From: an uncultured Bacilli bacterium
GTDB taxonomy: Bacteria > Bacillota_I > Bacilli_A > RF39 > UBA660
Direction of reading: 5' to 3'
Assembly (NCBI GenBank): GCA_934086485.1
Contig: CAKOIF010000018.1
Location: forward strand, 1-34,359
DNA: 34,359 nt
Position numbers and translations under genes: made by a program. Numbering within the stretch: position 1 is the first letter of the stretch; each line of letters opens with the position of its first letter. The notes beneath the pieces were generated by a model. The model saw only the letters and a program-made list of their open reading frames with translations, was not told the DNA's origin and searched no databases. Below are positions 1 through 7,471 of this stretch, piece after piece.

Positions 1-51
1 CTTTTTTTACTTAGTTTTCAAAGAACTTCTCGCACTCCTTTTTTCAAGTGC
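1..51 (-). promoter_or_regulatory. rRNA operon leader with boxA-like motif
   Basis: On the minus strand positions 26 to 10 read GTTCTTTGAAAACTAAG, the antitermination/processing motif that precedes 16S (and also 23S) rRNA in low-GC Gram-positives. It lies just downstream of a strong promoter and reads out of the left edge, so a 16S gene is expected immediately beyond the window. The rRNA gene itself is not visible, so this is inference from the leader motif and promoter. Confidence 0.7.
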
Positions 52-101
52 AAAATTAATATACCAAACTATTTTTTCATTGTCAACGCTTTTTTGCACT
101 T
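46..101. repeat. 10-bp perfect inverted repeat flanking the rRNA-type promoter
   Basis: AAGTGCAAAA at 46-55 and its exact reverse complement TTTTGCACTT at 92-101 bracket the -35 and -10 elements. One arm lies five bases upstream of the -35 and the other two bases downstream of the -10. The arms are 46 bases apart centre to centre. It could be an operator or chance; the function is unknown. Confidence 0.6.
58..86 (-). promoter_or_regulatory. Strong sigma-A promoter, probably rRNA operon
   Basis: Minus strand: a perfect -35 TTGACA (86-81), a 17-base spacer and -10 TATATT (63-58). Long A/T tracts upstream (102-156) could act as UP elements. No protein start follows before the left edge; a boxA-like leader does, which points to a stable-RNA operon. 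Confidence 0.8.
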
Positions 102-156
102 TTTTTTAAAAAAATCGACATTTTATGCGGTTTTTTAAAAATATTGACACATTTTA
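102..156. repeat. Imperfect tandem direct repeat upstream of the rRNA-type promoter
   Basis: Two copies, 102-125 and 131-156, share a run of six T, then five to seven A, then GACA or GACACA, then TTTTA. They lie just upstream of the promoter in its direction of transcription. They could be duplicated UP elements or binding sites; no function is proven. Confidence 0.5.
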
Positions 157-162
157 CCACTT

Positions 163-690
163 TCAAGAGTTATTTGTTATATTTTTATAAATTTTATAAT
201 AATGTTCTATAACCTCTTTTTTAAATGGAAAAGCATTATTATTCTTATTGTCTATGAGTTTATTCAAGCTATCTTGAACTATTACATCTATTTCATTAGA
301 ATATCTCATAGTAATTTTATGATACCTATATTCATTTTTATCAAGAACTTTAAAATTTCCATCAGGAAAAATTCTTAAGTCCAAATCATAATCAATATAT
401 TTTATTATATTACCATCAATTATATAGGGAGATGCGATATTGCAATAATAGAATAATCCATATTTTTTTAATTGAGCCAATATATTATACCATTCTTTTT
501 TGTAAAAGAATAAAATGGCTATTTCTTTGGTTCGATGACTTCTACCATCATTTTCTATTAACTTAACTTTATTATTGGCACATACCAAATATTCGGCTGT
601 TTCATCTAAAACAATGGCTTCGCCACTAATTCTATCTATTTTACCATTATGTTTATAACAGTGAATTGTTAATTTATCCCCAACTTTCAT
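163..690 (-). CDS. ygaC: DUF402 nucleoside tri/diphosphatase (YgaC/Ntdp family)
   Basis: The protein has 175 residues, the full family length, and belongs to DUF402. Characterised members (B. subtilis YgaC, S. aureus Ntdp) hydrolyse nucleoside tri- and diphosphates in a metal-dependent way. Landmarks that align with YgaC are the start (VGDKLTIHCYKHNGKI), the N-terminal beta strands, YYCNIASP near residue 80, and the acidic stretch IDYDLDLRIFPDG near residues 98-110, which supplies the metal-binding aspartates. The start has a clear GGAGG site nine bases or less upstream. A terminator separates it from the protease gene upstream, so it is probably monocistronic. No terminator is evident between its TGA stop and the rRNA-type promoter that follows. 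The family assignment is firm; the physiological substrate is not known. Confidence 0.88.
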   Translation of the reverse strand: MKVGDKLTIHCYKHNGKIDRISGEAIVLDETAEYLVCANNKVKLIENDGRSHRTKEIAILFFYKKEWYNILAQLKKYGLFYYCNIASPYIIDGNIIKYIDYDLDLRIFPDGNFKVLDKNEYRYHKITMRYSNEIDVIVQDSLNKLIDNKNNNAFPFKKEVIEHYYKIYKNITNNS

Positions 691-722
691 TTATATTCCT
701 CCATATGCATTATATTATAATT

Positions 723-752
723 AAAAAAGGTAGTCAAATTTCTTTACTACCT
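723..752 (-). terminator. Rho-independent terminator after the S41 protease
   Basis: Minus strand: stem AGGTAGT/ACTACCT with an 11-base loop, followed by six T. It begins one base after the protease stop codon. Confidence 0.85.
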
Positions 753-753
753 A

Positions 754-1935
754 TTAATTATTTTTCAAAATTTCAATTGCTTTATTATATTGATTGTCTA
801 TTAAATTAGTTTCACCACTTTCTGTAGTTTCCACATCATTTTCTATTTGATAATCAGGCGTAATACCTATACCATCAATATTAGTTCCATTTGGCCTATA
901 CCATAAAGATGTAGTATATTTCACCATTTCTCCTGAAGATAATGAATAAGTATGTTGAACTTTACCTTTTCCATATGTTTGTGACCCAATTAATATTGCT
1001 CCATAACTGTCCTTTAATGCTCCTGCTAATATTTCAGCTGCTGAGGCGGTATTTCCATTAACAAGTACAACGATTGGAACAGTTTGCTTATCATTTGTTT
1101 TATCTTTAAATTCTTTTTTCTTATTATCTTTATCTAGTAAAGAATAAACAATGCTTCCTTTAGATAAAAATATTTCAGCAGTTTGATAGGCTTCTTCAAG
1201 ATAACCACCAGCATTATTTCTTAAATCAATTATTAATCCAGAATAACTGTTTAATTGAGATAAAGCATATTCTAACTGTTTATTAATATTATTTGAAAAT
1301 AAATTTATCTTAATATATCCAATATTTTCATTTTCAACAAAGGAGTATCTTAAATTAGGGTAATCAATTGAGGTCATTTTTAAATTGTTAAAATCTCTAA
1401 TTTCATCGTTTCGCATTATTTTTAAATCGATTTTATTTGTTTTATTTTGTTCAATAATATTTTTTATTTCATCAGAATTCATATTTTCAATATTTATATC
1501 ATTAATTGATATTATTTTGTCATTCATTTTTAAGCCTGCTTTCGCTGCAGAGGAATTATAAAGAACATTTTCTATATAGTTTTCTTTAATAGTTATTCCA
1601 ATTCCCTCATATTTAGCATTTAAACTATCATAAAGTGAAGTTGATTTATCTTCATCAAGAAGTCCAGTATATTGATCACCCAAGTAAGAAGTCATTCCAC
1701 TAATTGCACTATCAATCATTGCTTTTTTATCAACATCTTCGTAATAGTTATTTGTTAATTTCGAATAAACATCAATAAATTCTTGCATATTCTCATCTTT
1801 AATTATTTGTGAATACGATTGTCCATCATCCGTAGAATAATTACGCATAATTAAAATACCAGTTGATAATGCAGATATTATAGCTGTAGCAACAATAATA
1901 ATTATTACTCCACATAAACTATATTCTTTTTTCAT
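754..1935 (-). CDS. S41 carboxy-terminal processing protease (CtpA/CtpB type)
   Basis: A membrane-anchored serine protease of 393 residues. An N-terminal hydrophobic segment (about residues 8-29) is followed by a helical region, a PDZ domain (about 105-180) and the S41 catalytic domain (about 200-365). The catalytic Ser298 lies in GNTASAAE, Lys323 in YGKGKVQ, and Gln327 follows. The 25- and 4-residue spacings equal those I recall for B. subtilis CtpB (Ser309, Lys334, Gln338). In B. subtilis CtpB cleaves SpoIVFA in the intermembrane space to release pro-sigma-K processing. A bofA gene elsewhere in this window belongs to the same checkpoint, so a sporulation role is plausible. A housekeeping CtpA role is equally possible. 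The start has a GGAGAG site. The gene sits alone between two terminators. Confidence 0.9.
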   Translation of the reverse strand: MKKEYSLCGVIIIIVATAIISALSTGILIMRNYSTDDGQSYSQIIKDENMQEFIDVYSKLTNNYYEDVDKKAMIDSAISGMTSYLGDQYTGLLDEDKSTSLYDSLNAKYEGIGITIKENYIENVLYNSSAAKAGLKMNDKIISINDINIENMNSDEIKNIIEQNKTNKIDLKIMRNDEIRDFNNLKMTSIDYPNLRYSFVENENIGYIKINLFSNNINKQLEYALSQLNSYSGLIIDLRNNAGGYLEEAYQTAEIFLSKGSIVYSLLDKDNKKKEFKDKTNDKQTVPIVVLVNGNTASAAEILAGALKDSYGAILIGSQTYGKGKVQHTYSLSSGEMVKYTTSLWYRPNGTNIDGIGITPDYQIENDVETTESGETNLIDNQYNKAIEILKNN

Positions 1936-1973
1936 TTACTCTCCTATCATAATAATGATACCATTTATCAAAG

Positions 1974-2014
1974 CAAAAAAAAAGACTTTGAAGTAAATTT
2001 AAATTATTTCAAAG
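1974..2014 (-). terminator. Terminator overlapping the end of the thioredoxin-like gene
   Basis: Minus strand: stem CTTTGAA/TTCAAAG (2014-2008 with 1992-1986) followed by a long T run. The 5' arm is formed by the last codons and stop of the upstream gene. Confidence 0.8.
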
Positions 2015-2522
2015 CACTTTTTATTTGATCAATATTTTCAATATAATTTACTATTTTTTTATTTCTTATTTTTAGTAGAGTTACATCACCAAAAGATAAT
2101 TCTTGAACTGATGTTGCTTTAGAATTGCCACTACCATCTTTTGCTTTATAACTTTCGTTTACTTTTTTACTTAAATCACAGTAGTAGATTTTTATTGCAT
2201 CTTCCTTTTTAGAATAATTTGTAATTAAAGTTGAATAATACATTGCATCGTCTAATGTTGAATCATATGCGATGACATAATATTCATCATATGGTCTATT
2301 AAATATCATTCCAACATTTAACGTATCATAGGAAATAGTAACATTAGTATTTGTATTATTATTAGTATTATCTCTCTTTTTTACAATTAAACTAGATAAA
2401 AAATATAATCCTACAATTACAATTGTTAATACAACTAAAATTATAAAAAATTTTTTGATATCAATATCTGAACTTTCTCGTACACTACTTTGTTTATAAC
2501 TTGTTTTTTTTACCTTTTTCAT
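2004..2522 (-). CDS. Single-pass membrane protein with a thioredoxin-like extracellular domain lacking CxxC
   Basis: I do not recognise a named family. The protein (172 residues from the chosen ATG) has a basic cytoplasmic N-terminus, one membrane helix (about residues 25-47), an Asn/Thr-rich linker and an external domain of about 110 residues. The end (TLLKIRNKKIVNYIEN then a terminal helix) resembles the beta4-alpha4 end of a thioredoxin fold. The strand YYVIAYDST would be beta1, but the CxxC expected after it is absent and only one cysteine is present. A role in redox chemistry is therefore unlikely; it may be a binding or structural domain. I placed the start at the ATG after GGGTGG; a TTG four codons upstream is possible. 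It is flanked by terminators and has no operon partner. Confidence 0.6.
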   Translation of the reverse strand: MKKVKKTSYKQSSVRESSDIDIKKFFIILVVLTIVIVGLYFLSSLIVKKRDNTNNNTNTNVTISYDTLNVGMIFNRPYDEYYVIAYDSTLDDAMYYSTLITNYSKKEDAIKIYYCDLSKKVNESYKAKDGSGNSKATSVQELSFGDVTLLKIRNKKIVNYIENIDQIKSALK

Positions 2523-2577
2523 TTTACCACCCAAATTAATTATATAACAATAATACCAATTTTAGCAAGCATAATTA

Positions 2578-2611
2578 AAGCATTGACCAATATGAAGCTT
2601 AGCCAATGCTT
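2578..2611. terminator. Hairpin after the YdcC lipoprotein gene
   Basis: Inverted repeat AAGCATTG (2578-2585) and CAATGCTT (2604-2611), extendable by two pairs. It lies five bases after the lipoprotein stop in the minus direction. The T run is poor on the minus strand and better on the plus strand, so efficiency in the needed direction is uncertain. Confidence 0.55.
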
Positions 2612-2616
2612 ATTTT

Positions 2617-3639
2617 TTATTTTAAAGAAACTACATTTTTAGAATTATTCATCGATGAGGCAATAGATATCATCTCTTTTAAAGTTAAATCTTCGCTTGC
2701 CATATAATAATCAATATTATTTGATGTCCAGTAAATTGAATTTGTTGATAAAGCGGCAATTGTATCATTTAAAATTACTGGTTCACCATATACTGGAATA
2801 ATTTCGTGTTCTTGAGACTTTATAGCACCCTCTTCGACTAAAACGAAGTTTTTACCTCCTGAATAAGTTAAAATTATACGTGAATTATCATCAGTATTTA
2901 CAGTTTCTGAACTACTCAAATACGTTTCCGAAGGCATATAAAGCGGGTAAATTGCTGTTTCTATACTACCCATAGTTTGTTTTTCATTTTCCTTGCATTC
3001 ATTATCTTGACAATAATTTTCCTCTACTTGAACATATTTTTTTAAATCAAATAAATCTGTAGAAAGGCCTGCTTTTAAATCTAAATCCTCAACTTGAAAT
3101 TTTATTTTAACTATATCATTACCATATACTTCAACTTTTTGTAAGTTAAAATCTTTATTTAAATATATTTTTTGGTATTTTAATTCTTCGTTATTTGGAT
3201 AATTTACTGTAGTTTTAATTATATAACCTTCATCACTTTTAGATATTTCCTTATTATTATCATTTTTAATATCTTTCAGTAGCGAAGATAATATATAAGA
3301 CTGTGATGAATTATCTGGCCAAGTACTTTCAAACTTGAAACTTTTATTAAGTGAAGGAGTAATAACATATAAACCATCATTATTTCTTAAAATAATTTGT
3401 TTATGTTCATTTGCTTTATTAACCATATCAACTTTATAATAGTTGCCATCAAGATAATTTACCTCAACATTATATTTAAATATTTCTTCATCATTTTGAA
3501 GTTCTAAATTACCAATAATCTTGTAAGATTTAGACTTTTCCACTCTTTTTTGAAATTCCTTTGAGGCATCAACATTATCACCCTTAGAACATCCCATAAC
3601 AAGAAATAAAATAAAAAATATACCAATCTTTTTTAACAT
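2617..3639 (-). CDS. ydcC: Sporulation lipoprotein, LolA-like (YdcC family)
   Basis: The lipoprotein has 340 residues, close to B. subtilis YdcC. The signal peptide ends in a lipobox V14-M15-G16-C17, so Cys17 should carry the lipid. The LolA-like domain includes ILRNNDGLYVITPSLNKSF and a WPDNSSQSYI stretch near residue 108, both matching YdcC closely. The C-terminal part (about 225-335) is a DUF4367-type domain with ILTYSGGKNF and a final LTLKEMISIASSM helix. As I recall, B. subtilis ydcC belongs to the sigma-E regulon, and the related C. difficile GerS is needed for spore cortex modification. A sigma-E-like promoter lies upstream here. The start has an AAAGGAGAG site. An external face of the mother-cell or forespore membrane is the likely location. 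The cysteines in YCQDNECKE (about 209-215) are an unusual insertion. Confidence 0.85.
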   Translation of the reverse strand: MLKKIGIFFILFLVMGCSKGDNVDASKEFQKRVEKSKSYKIIGNLELQNDEEIFKYNVEVNYLDGNYYKVDMVNKANEHKQIILRNNDGLYVITPSLNKSFKFESTWPDNSSQSYILSSLLKDIKNDNNKEISKSDEGYIIKTTVNYPNNEELKYQKIYLNKDFNLQKVEVYGNDIVKIKFQVEDLDLKAGLSTDLFDLKKYVQVEENYCQDNECKENEKQTMGSIETAIYPLYMPSETYLSSSETVNTDDNSRIILTYSGGKNFVLVEEGAIKSQEHEIIPVYGEPVILNDTIAALSTNSIYWTSNNIDYYMASEDLTLKEMISIASSMNNSKNVVSLK

Positions 3640-3662
3640 CTTGTACTCTCCTTTTCTATTAA

Positions 3663-3690
3663 ACTATATTTTAAGTATTTAAAAATATTC
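3663..3690 (-). promoter_or_regulatory. Candidate sigma-E promoter of ydcC
   Basis: Minus strand: GAATATT (3690-3684) matches the sigma-E -35 consensus KMATATT exactly. After 13 bases comes AATATAGT (3670-3663), which matches 5 of 8 positions of CATACAHT. The predicted start gives a short leader just before the ribosome-binding site. Confidence 0.5.
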
Positions 3691-3740
3691 ATGAATAAAA
3701 AAATAATTTTTGAGAACAATATATAATAGAAAGGATTATT

Positions 3741-3947
3741 ATGGAAACAATTCAAAAAGTTACATTAATATTTACTATAATAGGAGCTTTAAACTGGGGA
3801 TTAATAGGATTTTTTAATTTCAATTTAGTCGAAGCACTTTTTGGTGCACAAACTACAATAACAAATATAATTTATGCAATTGTGGGTATATGTGCGCTCA
3901 TAAATGTAGGGCTCCTATTTACAAGATTTGATTCAAATGAAAAATAA
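3741..3947 (+). CDS. DUF378 membrane protein (YuzA-like)
   Basis: A 68-residue protein with two membrane helices (about 8-28 and 38-60) and the DUF378 hallmark GALNWGLIGFFNFNLVE in and after the first helix. DUF378 proteins such as B. subtilis YuzA are widespread and of unknown function. The start has an AAAGGATT site five bases upstream. It is one of only two plus-strand genes in the window and stands alone between divergent ydcC and convergent cdaR. A TATAAT lies 14 bases before the ATG, but no matching -35 is visible at the right distance. It shares a terminator with cdaR. Confidence 0.8.
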   Translation: METIQKVTLIFTIIGALNWGLIGFFNFNLVEALFGAQTTITNIIYAIVGICALINVGLLFTRFDSNEK

Positions 3948-3975
3948 CCACATTGGCTAATGCCTTGTGGTTATT
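3943..3975. terminator. Bidirectional terminator between DUF378 and cdaR
   Basis: Perfect 10-bp stem AATAACCACA/TGTGGTTATT with a 13-base loop and T-rich tails on both strands. The DUF378 stop codon (3945-3947) lies inside one arm. Confidence 0.85.
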
Positions 3976-3979
3976 TTAT

Positions 3980-5323
3980 TTAAGAAATTCTAACCTTTAT
4001 AACGGAAGATACAACATAAGTAACAAGTGGGTTATTATTCTCAATCTTAACTTCAACATCGTGATCACCAGCACCTAAGCCAGACAAATCAACGTATGCT
4101 TTAATGTTATTAACATCGACTTTATCAAGTGATGAAGAAACACCTTTACAAATGACCGATATAGCCGAATCAGAAATAATATTTGCTGTTAATCCACTAC
4201 CTAAATTCTTTTTACTTATATTAGTCAACTCTACATTTTTTTGTTCTTCGTTACCAAATGTTAGTGATACAGTTATCGTGCTTGCAGACATATATCTAAC
4301 ACCGTTTGGTTTTGTAAGTGTAACATTATATGTTTTAGCAGTATCTGCACCTAATCCATCAACATTTATAGTAATAGGGATTGATTTAATTTTTGATATA
4401 TCTTCTTCGTTACCATAAGCAGTTATTGAATAATCATTACTATTATTTATTAATATTTTAGCAATACTCTTACCAGAAATTAAATTACCAGTTGTTTTTA
4501 CTTCAATAGGAATATTTTCTGAATAACTATCAAGTACTACAGTAGCACTTAATGTACTAGGAACTATTTCAACATTATTAAGTAGTTTTCCAGCATTATC
4601 ATACGCTACTAAAGCAATATTATCAATATCATATGATCCTGCCTCAACAAAATCCGGGTTAGATAAGTCAACTAAAGCTTTAATCCAAGCAATCTTTTTA
4701 AGAGCACTTTCGCTTCCCTTAACTACAACTTCAGATTTAGAAAGACCTATGCTTTTTACACTTAGCTTAGAATCTAATTTATCTTGATTAATTAATTCAT
4801 AAGTAACTGATGAAACACTACTTACTTTATTTTTAATCATAACCTGTACATAAGATGGATCTAAACTATATTTTAAATTATTTATTGATTTTGCATAAGT
4901 AAAATATACTTTATATGCAGTATCCGAAGCAGTATACTCTGTTAAATCAAGAGTAACTTCATATTCTCCAAGTTGTTTAGCAAGATAAATATCACTTTTT
5001 CTACCAGATATCATAATATTTACATCAGTGGGAGCTCCCTCCACAACATAGGCTTCTTCATTATATTTAATATTAACAGGCACATTGCTTATAACTTCAG
5101 TTTTATCCTCAACAAAAGATATTGCTTTGGAATCTACTAATAAGAAAAGAACTATTGCTAATATCAATGATAAAAATATAAGGAAATTTGGTTTATTAAG
5201 AAGTTTATCTAATAGTCCACCATTTTTCTTAAGGGCTTTTTGAATATTATAAATTAGTCTACTTATTGGTACAACTATTAAAACATCTATTAATTTATAT
5301 AACTTTCTAAAAAATTTACGCAT
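3980..5323 (-). CDS. cdaR: YbbR-domain protein CdaR, regulator of the c-di-AMP cyclase CdaA
   Basis: The protein has 447 residues from the chosen ATG (MRKFFRKLYK). An N-terminal cytoplasmic part leads into one membrane helix (about 47-63). The rest is a series of about four extracellular YbbR repeats of about 80 residues each, seen as recurring blocks such as VPVNIKYNEEAY, LSVKSIGLSKSEVVVKG and IPIEVKTTGNLISGK. CdaR binds the membrane part of CdaA and modulates its diadenylate cyclase activity. I chose the start where GGAGG lies six bases before an ATG that overlaps the end of cdaA by eight bases, which implies translational coupling. In most Firmicutes glmM follows; here a terminator and an opposing gene follow instead. 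Confidence 0.9.
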   Translation of the reverse strand: MRKFFRKLYKLIDVLIVVPISRLIYNIQKALKKNGGLLDKLLNKPNFLIFLSLILAIVLFLLVDSKAISFVEDKTEVISNVPVNIKYNEEAYVVEGAPTDVNIMISGRKSDIYLAKQLGEYEVTLDLTEYTASDTAYKVYFTYAKSINNLKYSLDPSYVQVMIKNKVSSVSSVTYELINQDKLDSKLSVKSIGLSKSEVVVKGSESALKKIAWIKALVDLSNPDFVEAGSYDIDNIALVAYDNAGKLLNNVEIVPSTLSATVVLDSYSENIPIEVKTTGNLISGKSIAKILINNSNDYSITAYGNEEDISKIKSIPITINVDGLGADTAKTYNVTLTKPNGVRYMSASTITVSLTFGNEEQKNVELTNISKKNLGSGLTANIISDSAISVICKGVSSSLDKVDVNNIKAYVDLSGLGAGDHDVEVKIENNNPLVTYVVSSVIKVRIS

Positions 5324-6137
5324 CCTGATCCTCCAATTCTTCACTATCATCAGCGTCAAAGAATATTTCAGATTTATTACTTAATTCATCTAATAAAATA
5401 CTTCTAAATTCTTCTAAAGTAAGATTATAGTGTAATTCACTGTCCATTGCAATAGAAATGCGGCCTGTTTCTTCAGAGGCAACTAAAGCAATTGCATCAC
5501 TTTCTTCAGCAATTCCTAATGCCGCTCTGTGTCTTGTGCCCAGCTTTTTAGAAATTGCTTGATTCATACTTGTTTTGAATACAGAACCAGCACAAGTAAT
5601 CTTATCTCCTTGAATAATTACTCCTCCATCATGAAGGGCTGAATTAGGATAAAATAATGATTCTAATAATGAATCTGAAATATCTGCATATATCTTTGTT
5701 GAATTTTCAATATATTCCTGAAGTGATACTTCTCTTTCAATAACAATTAAAGCACCTATTCTATTTTTACGGAAATAATCCATTGCTTTCATTATTTCAT
5801 TAACAAGTTTTTCACGTTCAGAAATTGATAAGACTCTATGTCTTCCTAAAAGTTGAGTTCTACCAATTGACTCTAAAACTGCTCTAATTTCCGGTTGAAA
5901 TACAACTATAATTGCAAGAGGTCCCCATTCAATGGCATACTCTAAAATAACTCCAACAGTATATAAGTTTAATAAATCGCTTATAAATTTTACTATTAAA
6001 ATTACTATTACTCCCTTGACTATTAAAGCCATTTTTGTATTGTTTTTTACATTTTTTAAAATATAATAAAAGGCAATCCAAACAAAGCATATATCTATGA
6101 CTTTCGTTATAATTGACCATATATTTGCTAAATTCAT
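5316..6137 (-). CDS. cdaA: Diadenylate cyclase CdaA
   Basis: CdaA makes cyclic di-AMP from two ATP. The protein has 273 residues, the typical length. Three membrane helices (about 5-25, 36-55, 60-80) are followed by the DAC domain. The catalytic DGG motif is at 170-172 (SALHDGGVII) and the ATP-binding GTRHRAA motif at 200-206. The coupled downstream gene is its regulator cdaR. A GGAGAG site precedes the start, and an extended -10 promoter lies upstream. The acidic C-terminus (DADDSEELEDQDA) is normal for a tail. The product controls potassium and osmolyte transport and cell-wall homeostasis in related bacteria. Confidence 0.96.
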   Translation of the reverse strand: MNLANIWSIITKVIDICFVWIAFYYILKNVKNNTKMALIVKGVIVILIVKFISDLLNLYTVGVILEYAIEWGPLAIIVVFQPEIRAVLESIGRTQLLGRHRVLSISEREKLVNEIMKAMDYFRKNRIGALIVIEREVSLQEYIENSTKIYADISDSLLESLFYPNSALHDGGVIIQGDKITCAGSVFKTSMNQAISKKLGTRHRAALGIAEESDAIALVASEETGRISIAMDSELHYNLTLEEFRSILLDELSNKSEIFFDADDSEELEDQDA

Positions 6138-6161
6138 TTTTACTCTCCTTAACTATTTTAT

Positions 6162-6170
6162 ATTATATCA
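6162..6170 (-). promoter_or_regulatory. Extended -10 promoter of cdaA-cdaR
   Basis: Minus strand: TGA then TATAAT (6167-6162). A weak -35 TTTATC lies 17 bases upstream. The start of cdaA is about 25 bases downstream. Confidence 0.65.
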
Positions 6171-6195
6171 AAAATTATTTAAAAGATAAAGGCAT

Positions 6196-6223
6196 AAAAA
6201 AATGTGAATTTTATTTTCACATT
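6196..6223 (-). terminator. Terminator of the rnr-smpB-yerB operon
   Basis: Stem AATGTGAA/TTCACATT with a 7-base loop, and seven T on the minus strand. The TGA stop of the last gene (6219-6217) is inside the stem. Confidence 0.85.
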
Positions 6224-6417
6224 TTTGGGGTTTCATTTGATACAGTAGTACTTTGTTCATTAACACTTTGAACAAATTTTTCTTTTTTCTTTTTAATAGA
6301 AACATCTTTTTTAGAACTTCGATTAGAAATATATCCAATTAAAGCTAAAACCAATAATGAACTTATAATAATAAATACAATATAATATTTTGTAGCAAAA
6401 TCAATTAAATTTTCCAT
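6217..6417 (-). CDS. Small single-pass membrane protein, unknown
   Basis: I do not recognise this 66-residue protein. It has one membrane helix (about residues 11-31), then a strongly basic stretch with KKKKEK (about 42-47) and a polar Ser/Thr-rich tail. It follows yerB with a one-base gap and shares its transcript, so it is translated, but no function can be assigned. The operon terminator overlaps its stop codon. Confidence 0.6.
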   Translation of the reverse strand: MENLIDFATKYYIVFIIISSLLVLALIGYISNRSSKKDVSIKKKKEKFVQSVNEQSTTVSNETPKM

Positions 6418-6418
6418 A

Positions 6419-7471
6419 TTACTCTGCCTTTATACTTCCAGATGAAGGTACTATTTGAATAAATGTATTTCCATCATTAACTTTAAGTTCAGTGCCATCT
6501 TCGTAAGTATACTTTGTTTGACTACTACGGCTGTCTTTTTTCCACTTAATTGGTATCATATAGCCATCACTAAAGTAATAACCACTACCAGAACCAATAT
6601 TTTTTATATCTTGTCTACCTTTATTTTCCCCATCATTTATTGTATAATTATCAATTTGATAAGCAATTATATTTTTAAAATGATATTGCTCTTTAGTAAC
6701 ATAATCAGTATGAGGACCAATTTCAGTACTTCTTAAATAATATTTATTACTTTCATCATATTCATAATATACTTTAGTTCCAGATGAATAAACTAAACTA
6801 ATTTTATTTGCAGACGAAGATTTCTCTAAAGAAGACATATCAATTTCATCAGCACTATAATTTAAAAGATAATTTTTATTTCTTTCTTTCCTAAAATTAT
6901 TTGTTCCTTTATTTAATTTTTCAATACTTGTAAATAATGTATGTTCTGATGATACATTTAATGAAGTATCACGCCATCCAGTTTTAGAGTTGTCTACAAC
7001 TACACGTTCAATTCCTAGTTTAGAAAAATCACTTTGTGCCTGTGGACTTTGACCATGATGAACATAAATTGCATCATTTTCTAGTGCATAATCTAAAAAA
7101 TAATGTCTTGCACTTCTTATTGAACCAATTCTTTCAGTACTTTGATCTATAAATAAAGCCAAATATCTACTTATACCACCTTCGACTATAATTTCATACA
7201 TTAAATATGCATCTTGAAGTCCACTTTGTAAAGGTCTTGCAACACTAATGTTATTAATCATTACGGCAAATGGTCTTGATGTAGAATCTTCATTAACTAT
7301 TTTAACTTTTTTTACTTCTACGCTTTGATTATCATCCTTTTTATTTGTATTATTTACTGGGTCTTTTTTGTTTTTATTCAATAAAATAACTGATATAACT
7401 ATTGCAATAACAATTAATGCTAATGCTATAGAACTTAATATTATTTTATTTTTCTTAGTTAATTTTTTCAT
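6419..7471 (-). CDS. yerB: DUF3048 lipoprotein-like membrane protein (YerB family)
   Basis: The protein has 350 residues with an N-terminal membrane anchor (about 10-31), a Lys/Asn-rich linker and an extracellular DUF3048 region. Family landmarks are RPFAVMINN (about 66), the following ARPLQSGLQDAYLMYEI, EGGISRYLALF and IGSIRSARHYFLDYALE. The C-terminal part (about 225-345) is the second conserved half with a YYFSDGYMIPIKW motif. Unlike B. subtilis YerB it has no lipobox cysteine. The molecular role of the family is unknown. It overlaps smpB by four bases (ATGA), so it is translationally coupled within the rnr-smpB operon. Confidence 0.85.
   Translation of the reverse strand: MKKLTKKNKIILSSIALALIVIAIVISVILLNKNKKDPVNNTNKKDDNQSVEVKKVKIVNEDSTSRPFAVMINNISVARPLQSGLQDAYLMYEIIVEGGISRYLALFIDQSTERIGSIRSARHYFLDYALENDAIYVHHGQSPQAQSDFSKLGIERVVVDNSKTGWRDTSLNVSSEHTLFTSIEKLNKGTNNFRKERNKNYLLNYSADEIDMSSLEKSSSANKISLVYSSGTKVYYEYDESNKYYLRSTEIGPHTDYVTKEQYHFKNIIAYQIDNYTINDGENKGRQDIKNIGSGSGYYFSDGYMIPIKWKKDSRSSQTKYTYEDGTELKVNDGNTFIQIVPSSGSIKAE

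Noticed and set aside
4104..4418. Plus-strand open frame of 104 codons
   Set aside because: It is wholly inside cdaR on the other strand, has no ribosome-binding site, and its translation resembles no protein; the minus-strand gene is certain.
5929..6120. Second minus-strand frame inside cdaA
   Set aside because: It overlaps the membrane part of CdaA in another frame and is explained by AT-rich composition.
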